Shown here in pieces: positions 28,396 through 37,438 of a stretch of 64,000 bases of DNA (its first letter is position 1; every line of letters starts with the position of its first letter). The stretch lies in assembly GCA_019359695.1 (NCBI GenBank), contig JAHHGV010000018.1, positions 1 through 64,000 of the forward strand. Reading direction: 5' to 3'. A program made the position numbers and the translations under genes. Origin of the DNA: Brasilonema angustatum HA4187-MV1 (GTDB lineage: Bacteria; Cyanobacteriota; Cyanobacteriia; Cyanobacteriales; Nostocaceae). The notes beneath the pieces are model-generated. The model saw only the letters and a list, made by a program, of their open reading frames with translations, did no database searches and was not told where the DNA came from.

Positions 28396-29544
28396 ATGAA
28401 AAGCAGTATAAAAACAAATCCGTTAAATGACTCACCGTTTTTCAAGCCAACCGTAAATTCAAGTGGAATGAAAACAGAGCAGAGGTCTCAAGCCTTACTA
28501 AATGTTAAGATACTGCTATCCTGCGGAGTATCTCTGCTTTTTGGTTTCTCTACAGTCTCGATTGCATCTCAACCAGAACAAATAGCACAGACAACTTCCT
28601 CTGAAGGCATCAACCGTCCTACTCTCCAAATTGGTAGCAAAGGAGAACGTGTCACGGAACTTCAAGCAGCTTTAAAACTTTTAGGCTTCTACACAGGCAC
28701 AGTAGATGGGGAATATAACGAAAGTACCGTCGTCGCTGTTTCCCGCTTTCAGGAAGCTGCTGGCTTGAAAGCAGATGGCATTGTTGATACAACAACTTGG
28801 CAACGACTTTTTCCTGGTGAAACGACAGTTGCATCATCTGGACCATCACCTAATTCTTCTACAAGCAGATCTCCTCTTGCGTCTGGGACTTCTAACACCA
28901 ATCAAGTTGTTGTTCCTAGTTCTAATTCAGTTGCTCCAACACCCACAACGACTAACACACCATCTGCTGCGAGCTCTAAACCAGAGCCAACACCCGCAGG
29001 ACGCAATACAACTGGAACCACCAGAACCAGAGAAGATAATTCTAAAACAGAGCCACGCTCTGTGACGCGCAATACAACTGGAACCACCAGAACCAGAGAA
29101 GATAATTCCAAAACAGAGCCACGCTCTGTGACGCGCAATACCACCGGAGGTTCACAGACAACAAACGTACGACAATCAACATCTACTCGCTCTGGCTCGA
29201 CTCGTTCTGAGCAAAGCATTCGTAATCAGCAAAGCGATCGCTCTGCTTCAACTCGTTCTGATCAATCCTCTGGTTCTCGCTCAACCACTCGTACTCAACA
29301 AGTTGCTTCAATTCAATATACCTCCGAAGGATTACCCATTTTACGTATAGGAATGCGTGGTCCTGAGGTTGTGAAGTTGCAAAGACGACTGCAAAGACTC
29401 GGTTTGTTGAATGAGAACGAAGTTGATGGCGATTTTGGCCAATCAACCGAAGCTGCAGTCATCGCTTTACAAAAGCGTAATGGTGTAGAAGCTGACGGTG
29501 TGGCTGGTGGAGCAACTTGGGATATTCTTATGAAACGGCGATGA
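28396..29544 (+). CDS. secreted protein with two peptidoglycan-binding domains
   Basis: Protein of 382 residues. A hydrophobic segment at about 33-57 (VKILLSCGVSLLFGFSTVSIAS) acts as signal peptide or anchor after a long N-tail. Two PG_binding_1 domains follow, at about 75-140 (LQIGSKGERVTELQAALKLLG) and at the C-terminus (LRIGMRGPEVVKLQRRLQRLG). The linker of about 170 residues is rich in Ser, Thr and Arg and contains a 22-residue repeat present twice plus a partial copy. Probably a cell-wall-bound protein; no catalytic domain is present. AGGGGGA gives the ATG a good ribosome site. Confidence 0.85.
   Translation: MKSSIKTNPLNDSPFFKPTVNSSGMKTEQRSQALLNVKILLSCGVSLLFGFSTVSIASQPEQIAQTTSSEGINRPTLQIGSKGERVTELQAALKLLGFYTGTVDGEYNESTVVAVSRFQEAAGLKADGIVDTTTWQRLFPGETTVASSGPSPNSSTSRSPLASGTSNTNQVVVPSSNSVAPTPTTTNTPSAASSKPEPTPAGRNTTGTTRTREDNSKTEPRSVTRNTTGTTRTREDNSKTEPRSVTRNTTGGSQTTNVRQSTSTRSGSTRSEQSIRNQQSDRSASTRSDQSSGSRSTTRTQQVASIQYTSEGLPILRIGMRGPEVVKLQRRLQRLGLLNENEVDGDFGQSTEAAVIALQKRNGVEADGVAGGATWDILMKRR
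29002..29151 (+). repeat. 66-bp in-frame tandem repeat
   Basis: Two copies (29002-29067 and 29068-29133), differing at a single base, are followed by a partial third unit from 29134. They encode the linker repeat beginning RNTTGTTRTRED. Near-identity at the DNA level points to recent slippage or unequal exchange. Confidence 0.85.
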
Positions 29545-29566
29545 GGTTAAAAATTCAAAATTCAAA

Positions 29567-29917
29567 TTACAGAGGAAGATACTGAACCTGTCCTTCCAAT
29601 TCTCCGTCCAGACTACACTCCACGATGATGAGAATATCCTCTATCACTTGTCCAATTGGCGCATCTACACTAACCTCAATAACTCCTGGCATTGGCTACC
29701 CCTGTGTGAGTCGTTCATAAGCATAACGTGTAATCGTAGCGACATCGTGGGTGAGCAACACTCGGTTTTCTTGGGCTGCCCATGCCAATATGATTGGGTC
29801 ATCCTGGCCCGATAAACCAATATCTTGGACTCGCACAATATCAATATTCAGGTTACGTCGCAGTAAGCCTCTAACGATAGTATTGTCGAAGTTTTCATCG
29901 GCAAGCACCCTCAACAT
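29567..29917 (-). pseudogene. DUF5615 PIN-like toxin with an in-frame stop
   Basis: The frame encodes a PIN-like ribonuclease toxin: LADENFD at the start (acidic metal residues), IILAWAAQENRVLLTHDVATI, and ERLTQG, then TAG at 29698-29696. Reading straight on in the same frame gives PMPGVIEVSVDAPIGQVIED and a further 23 residues to a TAA at 29567, which is the normal C-terminal part of DUF5615 proteins. A single nonsense codon therefore splits a roughly 116-residue gene, leaving a 73-residue product. Most likely inactivated, unless the stop is read through or the short form keeps function. It overlaps its DUF433 partner by seven bases. Confidence 0.82.
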
Positions 29918-30249
29918 GCTTCCTGCTCAGCCTTACGAGCAAGCAATCTATCACGTAACCCTTGCGGATCAAACCTTTGCTGGTTCATCCTGCGAACCTC
30001 TTGCGTTTGCTGCTGTCGCTGCTGTAGGTATATCTCAACTTCTTGCTGATGATTGAGGTAAAAGGCAATTGTGGCGTATACATCAGCCAGGTTCAGCGAT
30101 GGATAACGGTAAACAATTTCTTCTGCTGTTGCTCCTTGTTTGAAAACAGCAACGACCGTATCCAGTGTTACACGAGTTTTGCCTACCCGAACTATACCAT
30201 CAGCGTTAGTTTCTAATGGCGCAGACTCAGCTATGATTGACAGTGCCAT
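29911..30249 (-). CDS. DUF433 family antitoxin
   Basis: Protein of 112 residues. The DUF433 core (GIVRVGKTRVTLDTVVAVFKQGATAEEIVYRYPSL) is a helix-turn-helix-like DNA-binding fold. The C-terminal helix, rich in Gln and Arg, probably wraps the toxin. DUF433 genes typically precede DUF5615 PIN-like toxins and act as their antitoxin and autorepressor, and here the two overlap by seven bases. The antitoxin is intact while the toxin carries a nonsense codon. Confidence 0.85.
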   Translation of the reverse strand: MALSIIAESAPLETNADGIVRVGKTRVTLDTVVAVFKQGATAEEIVYRYPSLNLADVYATIAFYLNHQQEVEIYLQQRQQQTQEVRRMNQQRFDPQGLRDRLLARKAEQEAC

Positions 30250-30413
30250 AAAAGCCGTACTAAGATTTCTACTCTGATACTAGCAAAGGTCTGTCTGCTT
30301 CACAGTTGTTGTTATGCCGCAACCCTAATTGCCTTTAGGAAAACTGCTACCACTCAAGGTTCGGAATGTGAGATTATAGCTGTTGTTGCAACACCTCAAA
30401 AAGCGAGACAATC

Positions 30414-31052
30414 ATGGCAATCTATCTGGACTCAGCAATTATATCTGAAGCGGAAATTGCCAGTAGAATGGGTTGGGTAAAAGGCATCACGACAAATCCA
30501 ACGCTTTTAGCAAAAAGTGATAATCCACCCGAAACTACACTGAAAAAATTGACGCAGTTGACTTGTGGACCAGTATTTTACCAGCTGATGTCGTCTGATT
30601 TTGAGGGGATGCTAGCGGAAGGGAGGAAAGCTTTTGAGATTATTGGTAAACAAACGATTTTGAAAATCCCAGCAACACCAGTCGGATTTGCAGCCGTGGC
30701 GAGTCTCTCGCCAGAAATCACTTGTTCAGTGACAGCTATTTACAGTGCAGCACAGGCAGCAGTGGCACGGGAGGCGGGTGCTAAAATGGCGATCGCCTAT
30801 GTTAATCGTGCTACGCGTTTATTAGGCGATGGAATTGCCTTAGTACGAGATATGGCTAGTGTGCTAAGTGGCAGCAACACTGAAATCTTAGCAGCTAGTA
30901 TTAAATCACCAGAAGAAGCCGCAGCATCGCTACAAGCTGGTGCTCATCATCTGACTTTACCTTTGTCAATGTTACAAGCTATGGCGACTCATGAATTTTC
31001 AGACAAAACAGTAGAAGAGTTTGCTAAAAATGGCATTGGTTTAAAGATGTAA
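30414..31052 (+). CDS. transaldolase-family protein (fructose-6-phosphate aldolase type)
   Basis: Small transaldolase of 212 residues, the size of the FSA/TalC group rather than classical transaldolase. It shows LDSAIISEAEIASRMGWVKGITTNPTLLAKS at the N-terminus and the Schiff-base lysine in TILKIPATPVGFAA (about residue 84), followed by VTAIYSAAQAAVAREAGA. Catalyses dihydroxyacetone transfer or fructose-6-phosphate cleavage (family knowledge); which reaction dominates cannot be told. It is followed after 22 bases by an alpha/beta hydrolase gene, so the two may be co-transcribed. Confidence 0.88.
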   Translation: MAIYLDSAIISEAEIASRMGWVKGITTNPTLLAKSDNPPETTLKKLTQLTCGPVFYQLMSSDFEGMLAEGRKAFEIIGKQTILKIPATPVGFAAVASLSPEITCSVTAIYSAAQAAVAREAGAKMAIAYVNRATRLLGDGIALVRDMASVLSGSNTEILAASIKSPEEAAASLQAGAHHLTLPLSMLQAMATHEFSDKTVEEFAKNGIGLKM

Positions 31053-31074
31053 TGCTTCAGCTAAACAAAATCCT

Positions 31075-31983
31075 ATGTTTCCAAGTTTCTTACCAACTAC
31101 AGTTGGCGAACTCACAGAACCTTCCTCAATTGCTCTTGCTCAAAGTATTGAACAAATTGCTCTGACGACTCCCTTGAGTACACAACCAATTACCACCACC
31201 TATGTACGTCAAGGAAATGGGGGTACACCTTTAGTCTTGATTCACGGTTTTGATGGTTCTGTGTTCGAGTTTCGCCGCCTGATCCCTCAACTTGCCTTAC
31301 AAAACCAGACATGGACAGTGGATTTATTGGGTTTTGGGTTCACAGATAGACCACTTGGAGTTAAGTTTAGCCCCGCCAGCATTAAAACCCATCTCTATTA
31401 TTTCTGGAAAACCCTGATTAACAAACCTGTGATTTTAGTGGGCGCTTCGATGGGAGGTGCAGCAGCAATTGATTTCACCCTCACTTACCCAGAAGTCGTG
31501 CAAAAGCTGGTATTAATTGATAGTGCTGGTTTAGCAGATGGTTCACCATTAAGTAAATTAATGTTTCCACCGTTAGATAATTGGGCAACTCAATTTTTAC
31601 GTAATCCGAAAGTTCGGGCAAGTATCTCCCGCGCAGCTTATAAAAACAGGGAGTTAGCGTCACTTGATGCTCAATTATGTACAGCACTACACCTAGAATG
31701 CCCCGACTGGCAGAAAGCTTTGATTGCTTTTACCAAAAGTGGTGGTTACAGTGCTTTTAGATTTAAGAAATTAGCAGAAATTGTGCAACCAACGCTGATT
31801 TTATGGGGTGATTCTGACAGGATTTTAGGTATCAAGGATGCCAACAGGTTTAAATTGGCGATTCCAAATAGTAAACTCATTTGGATTAAAGATTGCGGTC
31901 ATGTTCCTCATTTAGAACAGCCGCAAATCACTGCTCAGCATATTTTAGAATTCCGGGATGACCGGTTGCAAGAGTTGGTTTAA
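31075..31983 (+). CDS. alpha/beta hydrolase
   Basis: Protein of 302 residues with a complete hydrolase fold. It has an oxyanion-hole LIHGFDGSVFEFRRL, nucleophile elbow GASMGGAA (Ser near residue 125), the acidic residue in LWGDSDRILG and the catalytic His in DCGHVPHLEQP. No lipoprotein or secretion signal was seen. Substrate is unknown; the closest family types are esterases and C-C hydrolases. The ATG follows the aldolase stop by 22 bases without a strong ribosome site. Confidence 0.87.
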   Translation: MFPSFLPTTVGELTEPSSIALAQSIEQIALTTPLSTQPITTTYVRQGNGGTPLVLIHGFDGSVFEFRRLIPQLALQNQTWTVDLLGFGFTDRPLGVKFSPASIKTHLYYFWKTLINKPVILVGASMGGAAAIDFTLTYPEVVQKLVLIDSAGLADGSPLSKLMFPPLDNWATQFLRNPKVRASISRAAYKNRELASLDAQLCTALHLECPDWQKALIAFTKSGGYSAFRFKKLAEIVQPTLILWGDSDRILGIKDANRFKLAIPNSKLIWIKDCGHVPHLEQPQITAQHILEFRDDRLQELV

Positions 31984-32511
31984 GGGCTGATAAATTAAAA
32001 CAAGTTTTATAATGCATAGACCCCTTTTAAGTAAAATTAACACTCTATAGCAGTCCTAAATTATTCGTGTTCGCGGAGCGTGCGCCTTAGCGCTCAACTC
32101 TCTGTTTTCCTCCTCTGCGCCCACCGCGAACTTTGCGGGAGGAACATCCACACCGCAAATTCGCTCTCTGCGGTTAATTCAATCAAAACTTTTTTCACAA
32201 ATCATCTAGGATTGCTACAGCAGAATTCAGAAATCAGGAGTCAGAAGTGAGCCAGTGCGGTGGTGAGGCTAAAACCTGAAAACTCTTTCTCTCCCTGCTC
32301 CCGAAGAGCCTTAATGATAAGTCTTTAACCGGACACGATATTACTCCTGAATTCTTCTTCAATCGGTGGCGATCGCTCGACAATCAATTATTAACGATCG
32401 CTCAAGGAGCACGCATTGCATAGAAAATGGCACTGCTGAACTGACAAATAAGCTAAGCAGTGCCATAGATGATTTGTAATAATTGATGTTAACTGTACCG
32501 ATTGAGTGACT
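31984..32511. other. 528-base intergenic stretch
   Basis: Contains GC-rich repeat DNA at about 32060-32180 and a perfect inverted repeat near the mcdB end. No gene was recognised. The convergent genes on both sides end here, so it serves mainly as terminator space. Confidence 0.5.
32427..32466 (-). terminator. hairpin downstream of mcdB
   Basis: ATGGCACTGCT (32427-32437) is the exact reverse complement of 32456-32466, an 11-bp stem with an 18-base loop, 46 bases past the mcdB stop. On the minus strand it is followed by a short T-rich tract (TTTTC). Probable terminator. Confidence 0.55.
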
Positions 32512-33249
32512 TTAATCAAGTAACCACATCGGAGAAGATTTATCATCAGAATCGTTATCCTTGGTTATAGGTCGTCCTTCTGGTAATCTTTGTGCTAAAG
32601 GATATGATTTTTTGTAAGTTTTTGGTGCTAGAGCATTTTGCTTTTTTTGTTGTAATGTATTGATTGTTTCTGTCAGTTGTGAATTAGCTTCTGCGAGTTG
32701 TATCGCAGCTTTTTTTGCATCATCAAGTTCTGTTTTCAGGCTTGCTGCTAGTATTTTGTGCTTAGATACATCTAATTCTAAATCAGTTATTTGCTGCTGA
32801 AGAGAGGCTTCTTTTTGCTGTGCTTTTTCTATAGTTTCTTTTAGTTCTTTGACAACAGAAGCTTCTTTCTTCTGTGCCTTGTCCATAGTTTCTTTGAGTT
32901 CATTAACAACAGAAGTTTCTTTTTGCTGTGTTTTTTCTAAAGTGTTCTTCAACTGTTTAACCAGAGAAGCTTCTTTTTTTTGTGCTTTTTCCAAAGCTTC
33001 CTTTAACTCTTTGACAGTTGCTTCTAACTCCGCTTTTGTTGGGGTTGTACGCTTAGACGTTGTTGTCTCGGCAGCTTGTGTCTCCTCCTTTAGTTGAGCA
33101 GAAGCAACTTCATTCCCCGTATCACTATCGGAAGATGTGGAGGAATTATCATCTGAAACAGCTGCAACATCAATAGTCGTTTCACCTTCTGATGGTGAAA
33201 ATTTTTGTGCTTCTTCTTGTAATAAATCAGAAAGACGTTTTTTAGTCAT
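32512..33249 (-). CDS. mcdB: McdB-like carboxysome positioning adaptor
   Basis: Protein of 245 residues. A Ser/Asp/Glu-rich disordered N-terminal part is followed by a long, very regular coiled coil (repeats of [16 protein letters not shown], about 70-190), then a Gln-rich segment and a C-terminus ending MWLLD. A terminal tryptophan after a charged disordered tail, next to a ParA-type gene, is the hallmark of McdB, which links McdA on the nucleoid to carboxysomes and forms condensates (known for the family). ATG 33249 has GGAGG six bases upstream and overlaps the mcdA stop by eight bases. The identification rests on architecture and context; a generic ParB-like partner is the alternative. Confidence 0.7.
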   Translation of the reverse strand: MTKKRLSDLLQEEAQKFSPSEGETTIDVAAVSDDNSSTSSDSDTGNEVASAQLKEETQAAETTTSKRTTPTKAELEATVKELKEALEKAQKKEASLVKQLKNTLEKTQQKETSVVNELKETMDKAQKKEASVVKELKETIEKAQQKEASLQQQITDLELDVSKHKILAASLKTELDDAKKAAIQLAEANSQLTETINTLQQKKQNALAPKTYKKSYPLAQRLPEGRPITKDNDSDDKSSPMWLLD

Positions 33250-33880
33250 ATTGCCTCCAATCACGCTTTATTTCTTCGGCTACTTGACGGTAGTCTGACT
33301 CCGCCTCTCGTGCGTTATTTCCTCGCCATTTGCTTATTGGGACACCCTCAAGTGCAGCTCGTTCGTGCGCTTTGTAGACGCGGATAAAAGCTTTACAAGC
33401 AGGAATTCCCATCTCCTTAAGAGTGTTTTGAGCATCCAGCGCTTCCCCTAAGCAGCGCGTATCCACCTTCGTCAGCAAAACCCGATGGGGTTTCCCAGCA
33501 GGAGTGACGACTTGTTGGATTGTCTCAATCAGGATAGCTAAATCCATTGGTGCACATGGCGTGGGCAAAACCAAATAATCAGCTGCAGCAACAACTGCCG
33601 CCAATGCTTCAGAGCGCAGCGCCGGAGGCGTATCTACCATTACTAAATCGTAACCTGTTATTCCTCGTAAATAACCTAAAAGTTTCGGGTCAGTTGATTG
33701 TGATAAATCAAATCCCATGCTACTTTCCCCGCGTCCAAACCACCAACTGGCAGAACCTTGAATATCTGCGTCGATTAAAAGAACCTTTTTTCGTTGTGCA
33801 AAGGTTGCAGCCAGGTTGACAGCGGTGGTTGTTTTACCGACGCCTCCCTTACCGTTGAGGATAGCGATGATTTTTGGCAC
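33242..33880 (-). CDS. mcdA: McdA-like ParA-type ATPase
   Basis: ATPase of 212 residues. It has a deviant Walker A with signature lysine, [16 protein letters not shown], the switch segment [19 protein letters not shown], and [11 protein letters not shown] as Walker B. The double tryptophan after DxQGSAS and the small size match type 2 McdA proteins, which bind DNA dynamically and spread carboxysomes along the cell. The downstream coiled-coil gene overlaps it by eight bases. A plasmid or chromosome ParA is the alternative, but no ParB, parS site or plasmid gene is present. Divergent from the P450 gene. Confidence 0.75.
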   Translation of the reverse strand: MPKIIAILNGKGGVGKTTTAVNLAATFAQRKKVLLIDADIQGSASWWFGRGESSMGFDLSQSTDPKLLGYLRGITGYDLVMVDTPPALRSEALAAVVAAADYLVLPTPCAPMDLAILIETIQQVVTPAGKPHRVLLTKVDTRCLGEALDAQNTLKEMGIPACKAFIRVYKAHERAALEGVPISKWRGNNAREAESDYRQVAEEIKRDWRQYD

Positions 33881-34029
33881 TGTTTGCTTCCGACACTCTT
33901 ACACAGAATATACCTCTTGAAGGAGAAATGGGGAATCGGCTGATAGAGAGAATAGTTTTACACTCCAAGAATTACTCTTTTTTTAAGAGTCACAATAGAA
34001 GCAATCAGCACTCAACGCCACAAGTCTTT

Positions 34030-35409
34030 ATGAGAGCAACTAACAATCTGCCTGATGGACCAAAAATGTCGAGTTTCCTGCGCCTGATGAAATTAATTTT
34101 TCAGCCGTTGGAATATGTGGAAGATTTTGCGAAACAATACGGCGATAACTTCACTGTTTGGAGTCGCAATAATTCTCCTATTGTCTACTTCAGTCATCCT
34201 CAAGCACTGCAACAAATTTTTAATGCGGATTCCAGTCACTTATACGCTGGAAGGGGAAACGGAGGTTTACAATTTTTGCTAGGTTCTAATTCCCTCATTC
34301 TACTGGACGGCGATCGCCACCAACGCCAACGTCAACTCTTAACCCCTCCTTTTCATGGCGAGCGAATGCGGGCTTACGCCGAAACTATCCGCGAAATCAC
34401 GCACCAGGTGAGCAACGAGTGGAAGATGGGTAAGCCGTTTAATATCCGTGCGTCGATGCAAGAAATTGCCTTGCGAGTTATTTTGCGGGTTGTGTTTGGC
34501 TTAGATGAAGGACCTCGTTTGGAAAAAATTCGACACTTGTTAAGTTTACTGTTGGATTCTATAGGTTCCCCCCTCTTGTCCGCTGGCTTCTTTTTTTGGT
34601 TTCTACAAAAAGATTTAGGCGCGTGGAGTCCTTGGGGTCGAGTGCTACGCCTGCGACAACAAATTGATGAAATGATTTATGCGCTGATTCGGGAACGTCG
34701 CGCCCAATCTGATCAAAATCGGCAAGATATCCTCAGTTTGATGATGTCTGCTCGTTATGAAGATGGTCAACCGATGACTGATGAAGAGTTACGCGATGAG
34801 TTGATGACTCTGATGGTAGCGGGACATGAAACGACTGCTTCAGCATTAACTTGGGCATTTTATTGGATTGACTATTTACCAGAAGTGCGCGACAAGTTGT
34901 TGAGGGAACTCAACACCCTTGGCGACAACCCAGATCCAACTACTGTGACCAAATTGCCTTACCTAACAGCAGTCTGCCAAGAAACCCTGCGGATATATCC
35001 GATTGCAATGAATGGTTTTTTTCGAGTTGTGCGATCGCCTATAGAAATTCAAGGTTACACACTCCCAGAAGGAACACTCATTGTCCCCAGTATCTACTTA
35101 GCACACCACAGGGAAGAAACTTACCCACAATCAAAGCAGTTTAAACCAGAACGCTTTTTGGAAAGGCAATTTTCGCCTTATGAATACTTGCCCTTTGGTG
35201 GTGGAAATCGTCGTTGTATTGGGCTGGCGTTTGCCCAGTATGAAATGAAACTCGTATTGGCGACAATTCTATCACGTTTCCAAGTCTCCTTGGTCAATAG
35301 GCGTCCCGTGCGTCCTGTGCGTCGTGGTCTTACCGTAGCAACACCACCAGGAATGCAGATGGTTGCAATGCCTTTGGAGAAGCGTGTCAATACTCCAGTC
35401 CTTGTTTAA
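34030..35409 (+). CDS. cytochrome P450 (CYP110-like)
   Basis: Haem monooxygenase of about 459 residues. All P450 landmarks are present: the I-helix AGHETTA, K-helix ETLRIYP, the PERF motif (FKPERFLERQF) and the haem loop FGGGNRRCIGLAFA with the Cys ligand. The N-terminal NNLPDGPKMSSFLRLMKL matches the start of cyanobacterial CYP110 proteins, soluble enzymes that oxidise fatty acids or terpenes, and this decides the start. The frame remains open to 33874 and has other ATGs (for example at 33928), but those would overlap or crowd the mcdA promoter. No redox partner lies nearby. Confidence 0.92.
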   Translation: MRATNNLPDGPKMSSFLRLMKLIFQPLEYVEDFAKQYGDNFTVWSRNNSPIVYFSHPQALQQIFNADSSHLYAGRGNGGLQFLLGSNSLILLDGDRHQRQRQLLTPPFHGERMRAYAETIREITHQVSNEWKMGKPFNIRASMQEIALRVILRVVFGLDEGPRLEKIRHLLSLLLDSIGSPLLSAGFFFWFLQKDLGAWSPWGRVLRLRQQIDEMIYALIRERRAQSDQNRQDILSLMMSARYEDGQPMTDEELRDELMTLMVAGHETTASALTWAFYWIDYLPEVRDKLLRELNTLGDNPDPTTVTKLPYLTAVCQETLRIYPIAMNGFFRVVRSPIEIQGYTLPEGTLIVPSIYLAHHREETYPQSKQFKPERFLERQFSPYEYLPFGGGNRRCIGLAFAQYEMKLVLATILSRFQVSLVNRRPVRPVRRGLTVATPPGMQMVAMPLEKRVNTPVLV

Positions 35410-35476
35410 GTAATGAAGGTGGGCGATGCCCACCAGTATCTTCGCACCAATCTTCGCAATTTGCTAAGCTGGAAAA

Positions 35477-36000
35477 ATGACCCTTAATACACCAAGCACT
35501 AACGCTTATATCGAGTTACTCAAAACTTTTCCTCCTCGTCCAATCACTTCAGAAGAAGAATTGACGGCTACGCAGAAAGTCATTGATTCACTTATTGATA
35601 AAGGTGAATTAACCAGATGAACAAGACTATCTCAATGTGTTATACCATTTCACGAAATCCTTGATACAAATGATTGGTTTCTAATTCTTTCCCCCTACTC
35701 CCTGCCCCCTGTTCCCTGCCCCCCCATTTGTATCAACCTTAAAGTGAAACGGTATTAGGTACTCTCGTTTACGAGTACGAAGAAAAACATAAACTTATAC
35801 CTGATATTCATGGCGTAGAACTTCTCAAAGCCTTAATAGCTGAACTAGGTTTGCGGCAAAAAGATTTAATTCCTATCTTTAAAACTGAATCTATAGTATC
35901 TGAAGTTTTGAGTGGTCAACGCAATCTAACAGTAAATCATATTCGTCAATTGGCAGACTTTTTTCACATCTCGCCAGCTGCTTTTTTTGAGTTACGATGA
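35477..36000 (+). pseudogene. HigA-like antitoxin broken by a frameshift and a MITE
   Basis: The first part reads MTLNTPSTNAYIELLKTFPP and on to GELTR before a stop. One base further on, the frame continues DEQDYLNVL, is cut by a 112-bp insertion at 35643-35754, and resumes GTLVYEYEEKHKLIPDI. It then runs through an HTH_3 domain (LRQKDLIPIFKTESIVSEVLSGQ) to a TGA at 36000. Removing the insert with one TTA copy restores the codon series V-L-G-T-L-V exactly. It is the HTH antitoxin type paired with HigB mRNA endonucleases, but no higB is visible next to it. Confidence 0.88.
35643..35754. mobile_element. 112-bp MITE with TTA target duplication
   Basis: The ends form an imperfect 30-bp inverted repeat: TACCATTTCAC...TTGATACAAATG on the left, and CATTTGTATCAA...GTGAAACGGTA on the right. 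TTA is duplicated on both sides. The middle is a C-rich run (CCCTGCCCCCTGTTCCC). It encodes nothing and needs a transposase in trans. The end sequence recurs at 8034. Confidence 0.85.
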
Positions 36001-36100
36001 AAGAAAAATTTTTACAACCGATCATCGCTGGATGACAGCGAAAAGATTTTGTTCTAACTTTATGGCAGGGAAGTCCTTTGGCGGTATAGATGCTTTTGTC

Positions 36101-37438
36101 TCAGCGCTTAATTCCCTTAAACCGTTCTTTTGCAACCTGGAATGCATCTTGCATCACAGATTGAATTTTCTTGGGATCAGGTTTCTTCCCACCCATTAAA
36201 TCACCAAAATAAACGCAAGCTGCTTCCCCAAGTGACCAAGTATAGGCAGCTGCCCAAGAAGCAGCTATCACACTGCCAAAACCTGGTACGAATTTGATTA
36301 ACTCACGTGCGATCGCTCGTGCTAAGAAACCACTGGCGATCGCACTCACAATCCCCCCTGCTTGCGATGGCGTCAGCGTTTGTCCATACAATTTCCCCAG
36401 CAGCCCCACCATCGAGACTTGCAAGGCTGTGAGTGCTGGCATCGTTGCAAAGGGTAGCGGCACAGCTGAGATGGTAGCTGATATCATGGCAAATACCAAA
36501 ACGTAACGGCGTGCAACATCGCGGTAAAGATTACCAAGTTGTTTGCCAGTGCCTTCATCTAATAACTGATAAATCGTTCCGGCTTCTGCTTCTGGTAGTA
36601 AATCTGCTAAGGCATCTCTCAACGCCTCTAAGCCATAAAACACAGGGTTATAACCGTCTTCTTCCAGGGTGAAATCAATCAGGACAGCCTGATCGCATAA
36701 TTCCCCAAAAGCTTGCTGCATTGCAGTGAATGCCCGGTTAACCTCTTCAAAATCTGGTGGATATGCCGGATGATCATCTGTACCAGGAGGATAAACCTCA
36801 TGCAAGCAAGTCACCGCTAGTAGACAGGGAATATTTGGATACTTCTGACGCAGTTGCTGGGCAATTTGTCGCAACGTATCTGTCGCAAAATCATTGATCT
36901 TAACTGTCAGAATCAAGATTTTGGCGCGGCGACTTTCCTGTTGTAAATCTCCAACTAATTCCTGAACAATGACTTCAGTATCCTGGTTTACATCTCCTAG
37001 CCCGACTGTATCTGTAAAAATAAGTAGTGGCAAGTCAGCCGAAGGGTAGGCGTAACGCTCGGTGTGTTGTGTGTGTGGACGAAATCCTTGACCGACAATC
37101 TCCGCTGAAACTCCCGTCAGTCCTCGCACAATCGAACTTTTACCCGCTTGCGGCTTACCAATAAAAAGGGCTTCAGTGGTTGGCAATTCTGCTCGAATTG
37201 TCTCCAAAATCTCTGCAACCTGAGTTTCACTAACGCTAAACCACCCAACCACCGTTTGTGCTATTTTATCTACGGGTAGTCGTTTCATCAAGCGTGCTGT
37301 TGTCTCATTCCAAACACCAGAAATCTGATTTTTTAGTGAATCATCAACCGGCTTTGTTGTCACCTCAGTCGGTTCACTTGAGTGTTGAGAATCAGTTGAT
37401 GGTAAATCAGCATCACGTTGTTCAGTCATTTGCGTCAA
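36101..37438 (-). CDS. GTPase with C-terminal membrane-associated domain
   Basis: Protein of 445 residues with an Era/YjiA-like P-loop GTPase domain: G1 GKPQAGKSS (about 93-101), a G3-like FTDTVGLGD, and a G4 region TCLHE that departs from NKxD, so guanine specificity is uncertain. From about 305 a hydrophobic helical region (VLVFAMISATISAVPLPFATMPAL, then SAIASGFLARAIARELIKFVPGFGS) resembles DUF697-type membrane insertion domains. A disordered N-terminal tail of about 40 residues precedes it. Cellular role unknown; such proteins are abundant in cyanobacteria. The gene sits beside decayed toxin-antitoxin and CHAT-related genes. Confidence 0.82.
   Translation of the reverse strand: MTQMTEQRDADLPSTDSQHSSEPTEVTTKPVDDSLKNQISGVWNETTARLMKRLPVDKIAQTVVGWFSVSETQVAEILETIRAELPTTEALFIGKPQAGKSSIVRGLTGVSAEIVGQGFRPHTQHTERYAYPSADLPLLIFTDTVGLGDVNQDTEVIVQELVGDLQQESRRAKILILTVKINDFATDTLRQIAQQLRQKYPNIPCLLAVTCLHEVYPPGTDDHPAYPPDFEEVNRAFTAMQQAFGELCDQAVLIDFTLEEDGYNPVFYGLEALRDALADLLPEAEAGTIYQLLDEGTGKQLGNLYRDVARRYVLVFAMISATISAVPLPFATMPALTALQVSMVGLLGKLYGQTLTPSQAGGIVSAIASGFLARAIARELIKFVPGFGSVIAASWAAAYTWSLGEAACVYFGDLMGGKKPDPKKIQSVMQDAFQVAKERFKGIKR

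Noticed and set aside
32849-33097. A plus-strand open frame inside the coiled-coil gene
   Set aside because: It is antisense to the repetitive coiled-coil codons of mcdB and shows only their mirrored periodicity.
32512-33880. Plasmid partition locus (ParA/ParB) as sign of an integrated plasmid
   Set aside because: No replication gene, no ParB fold and no parS-like repeats; the WW motif and MWLLD terminus fit McdA/McdB better.
33874-34029. A 52-codon N-terminal extension of the P450
   Set aside because: It would overlap the mcdA start on the other strand, does not resemble P450 N-termini, and homology begins at the NNLPDGP segment after ATG 34030.
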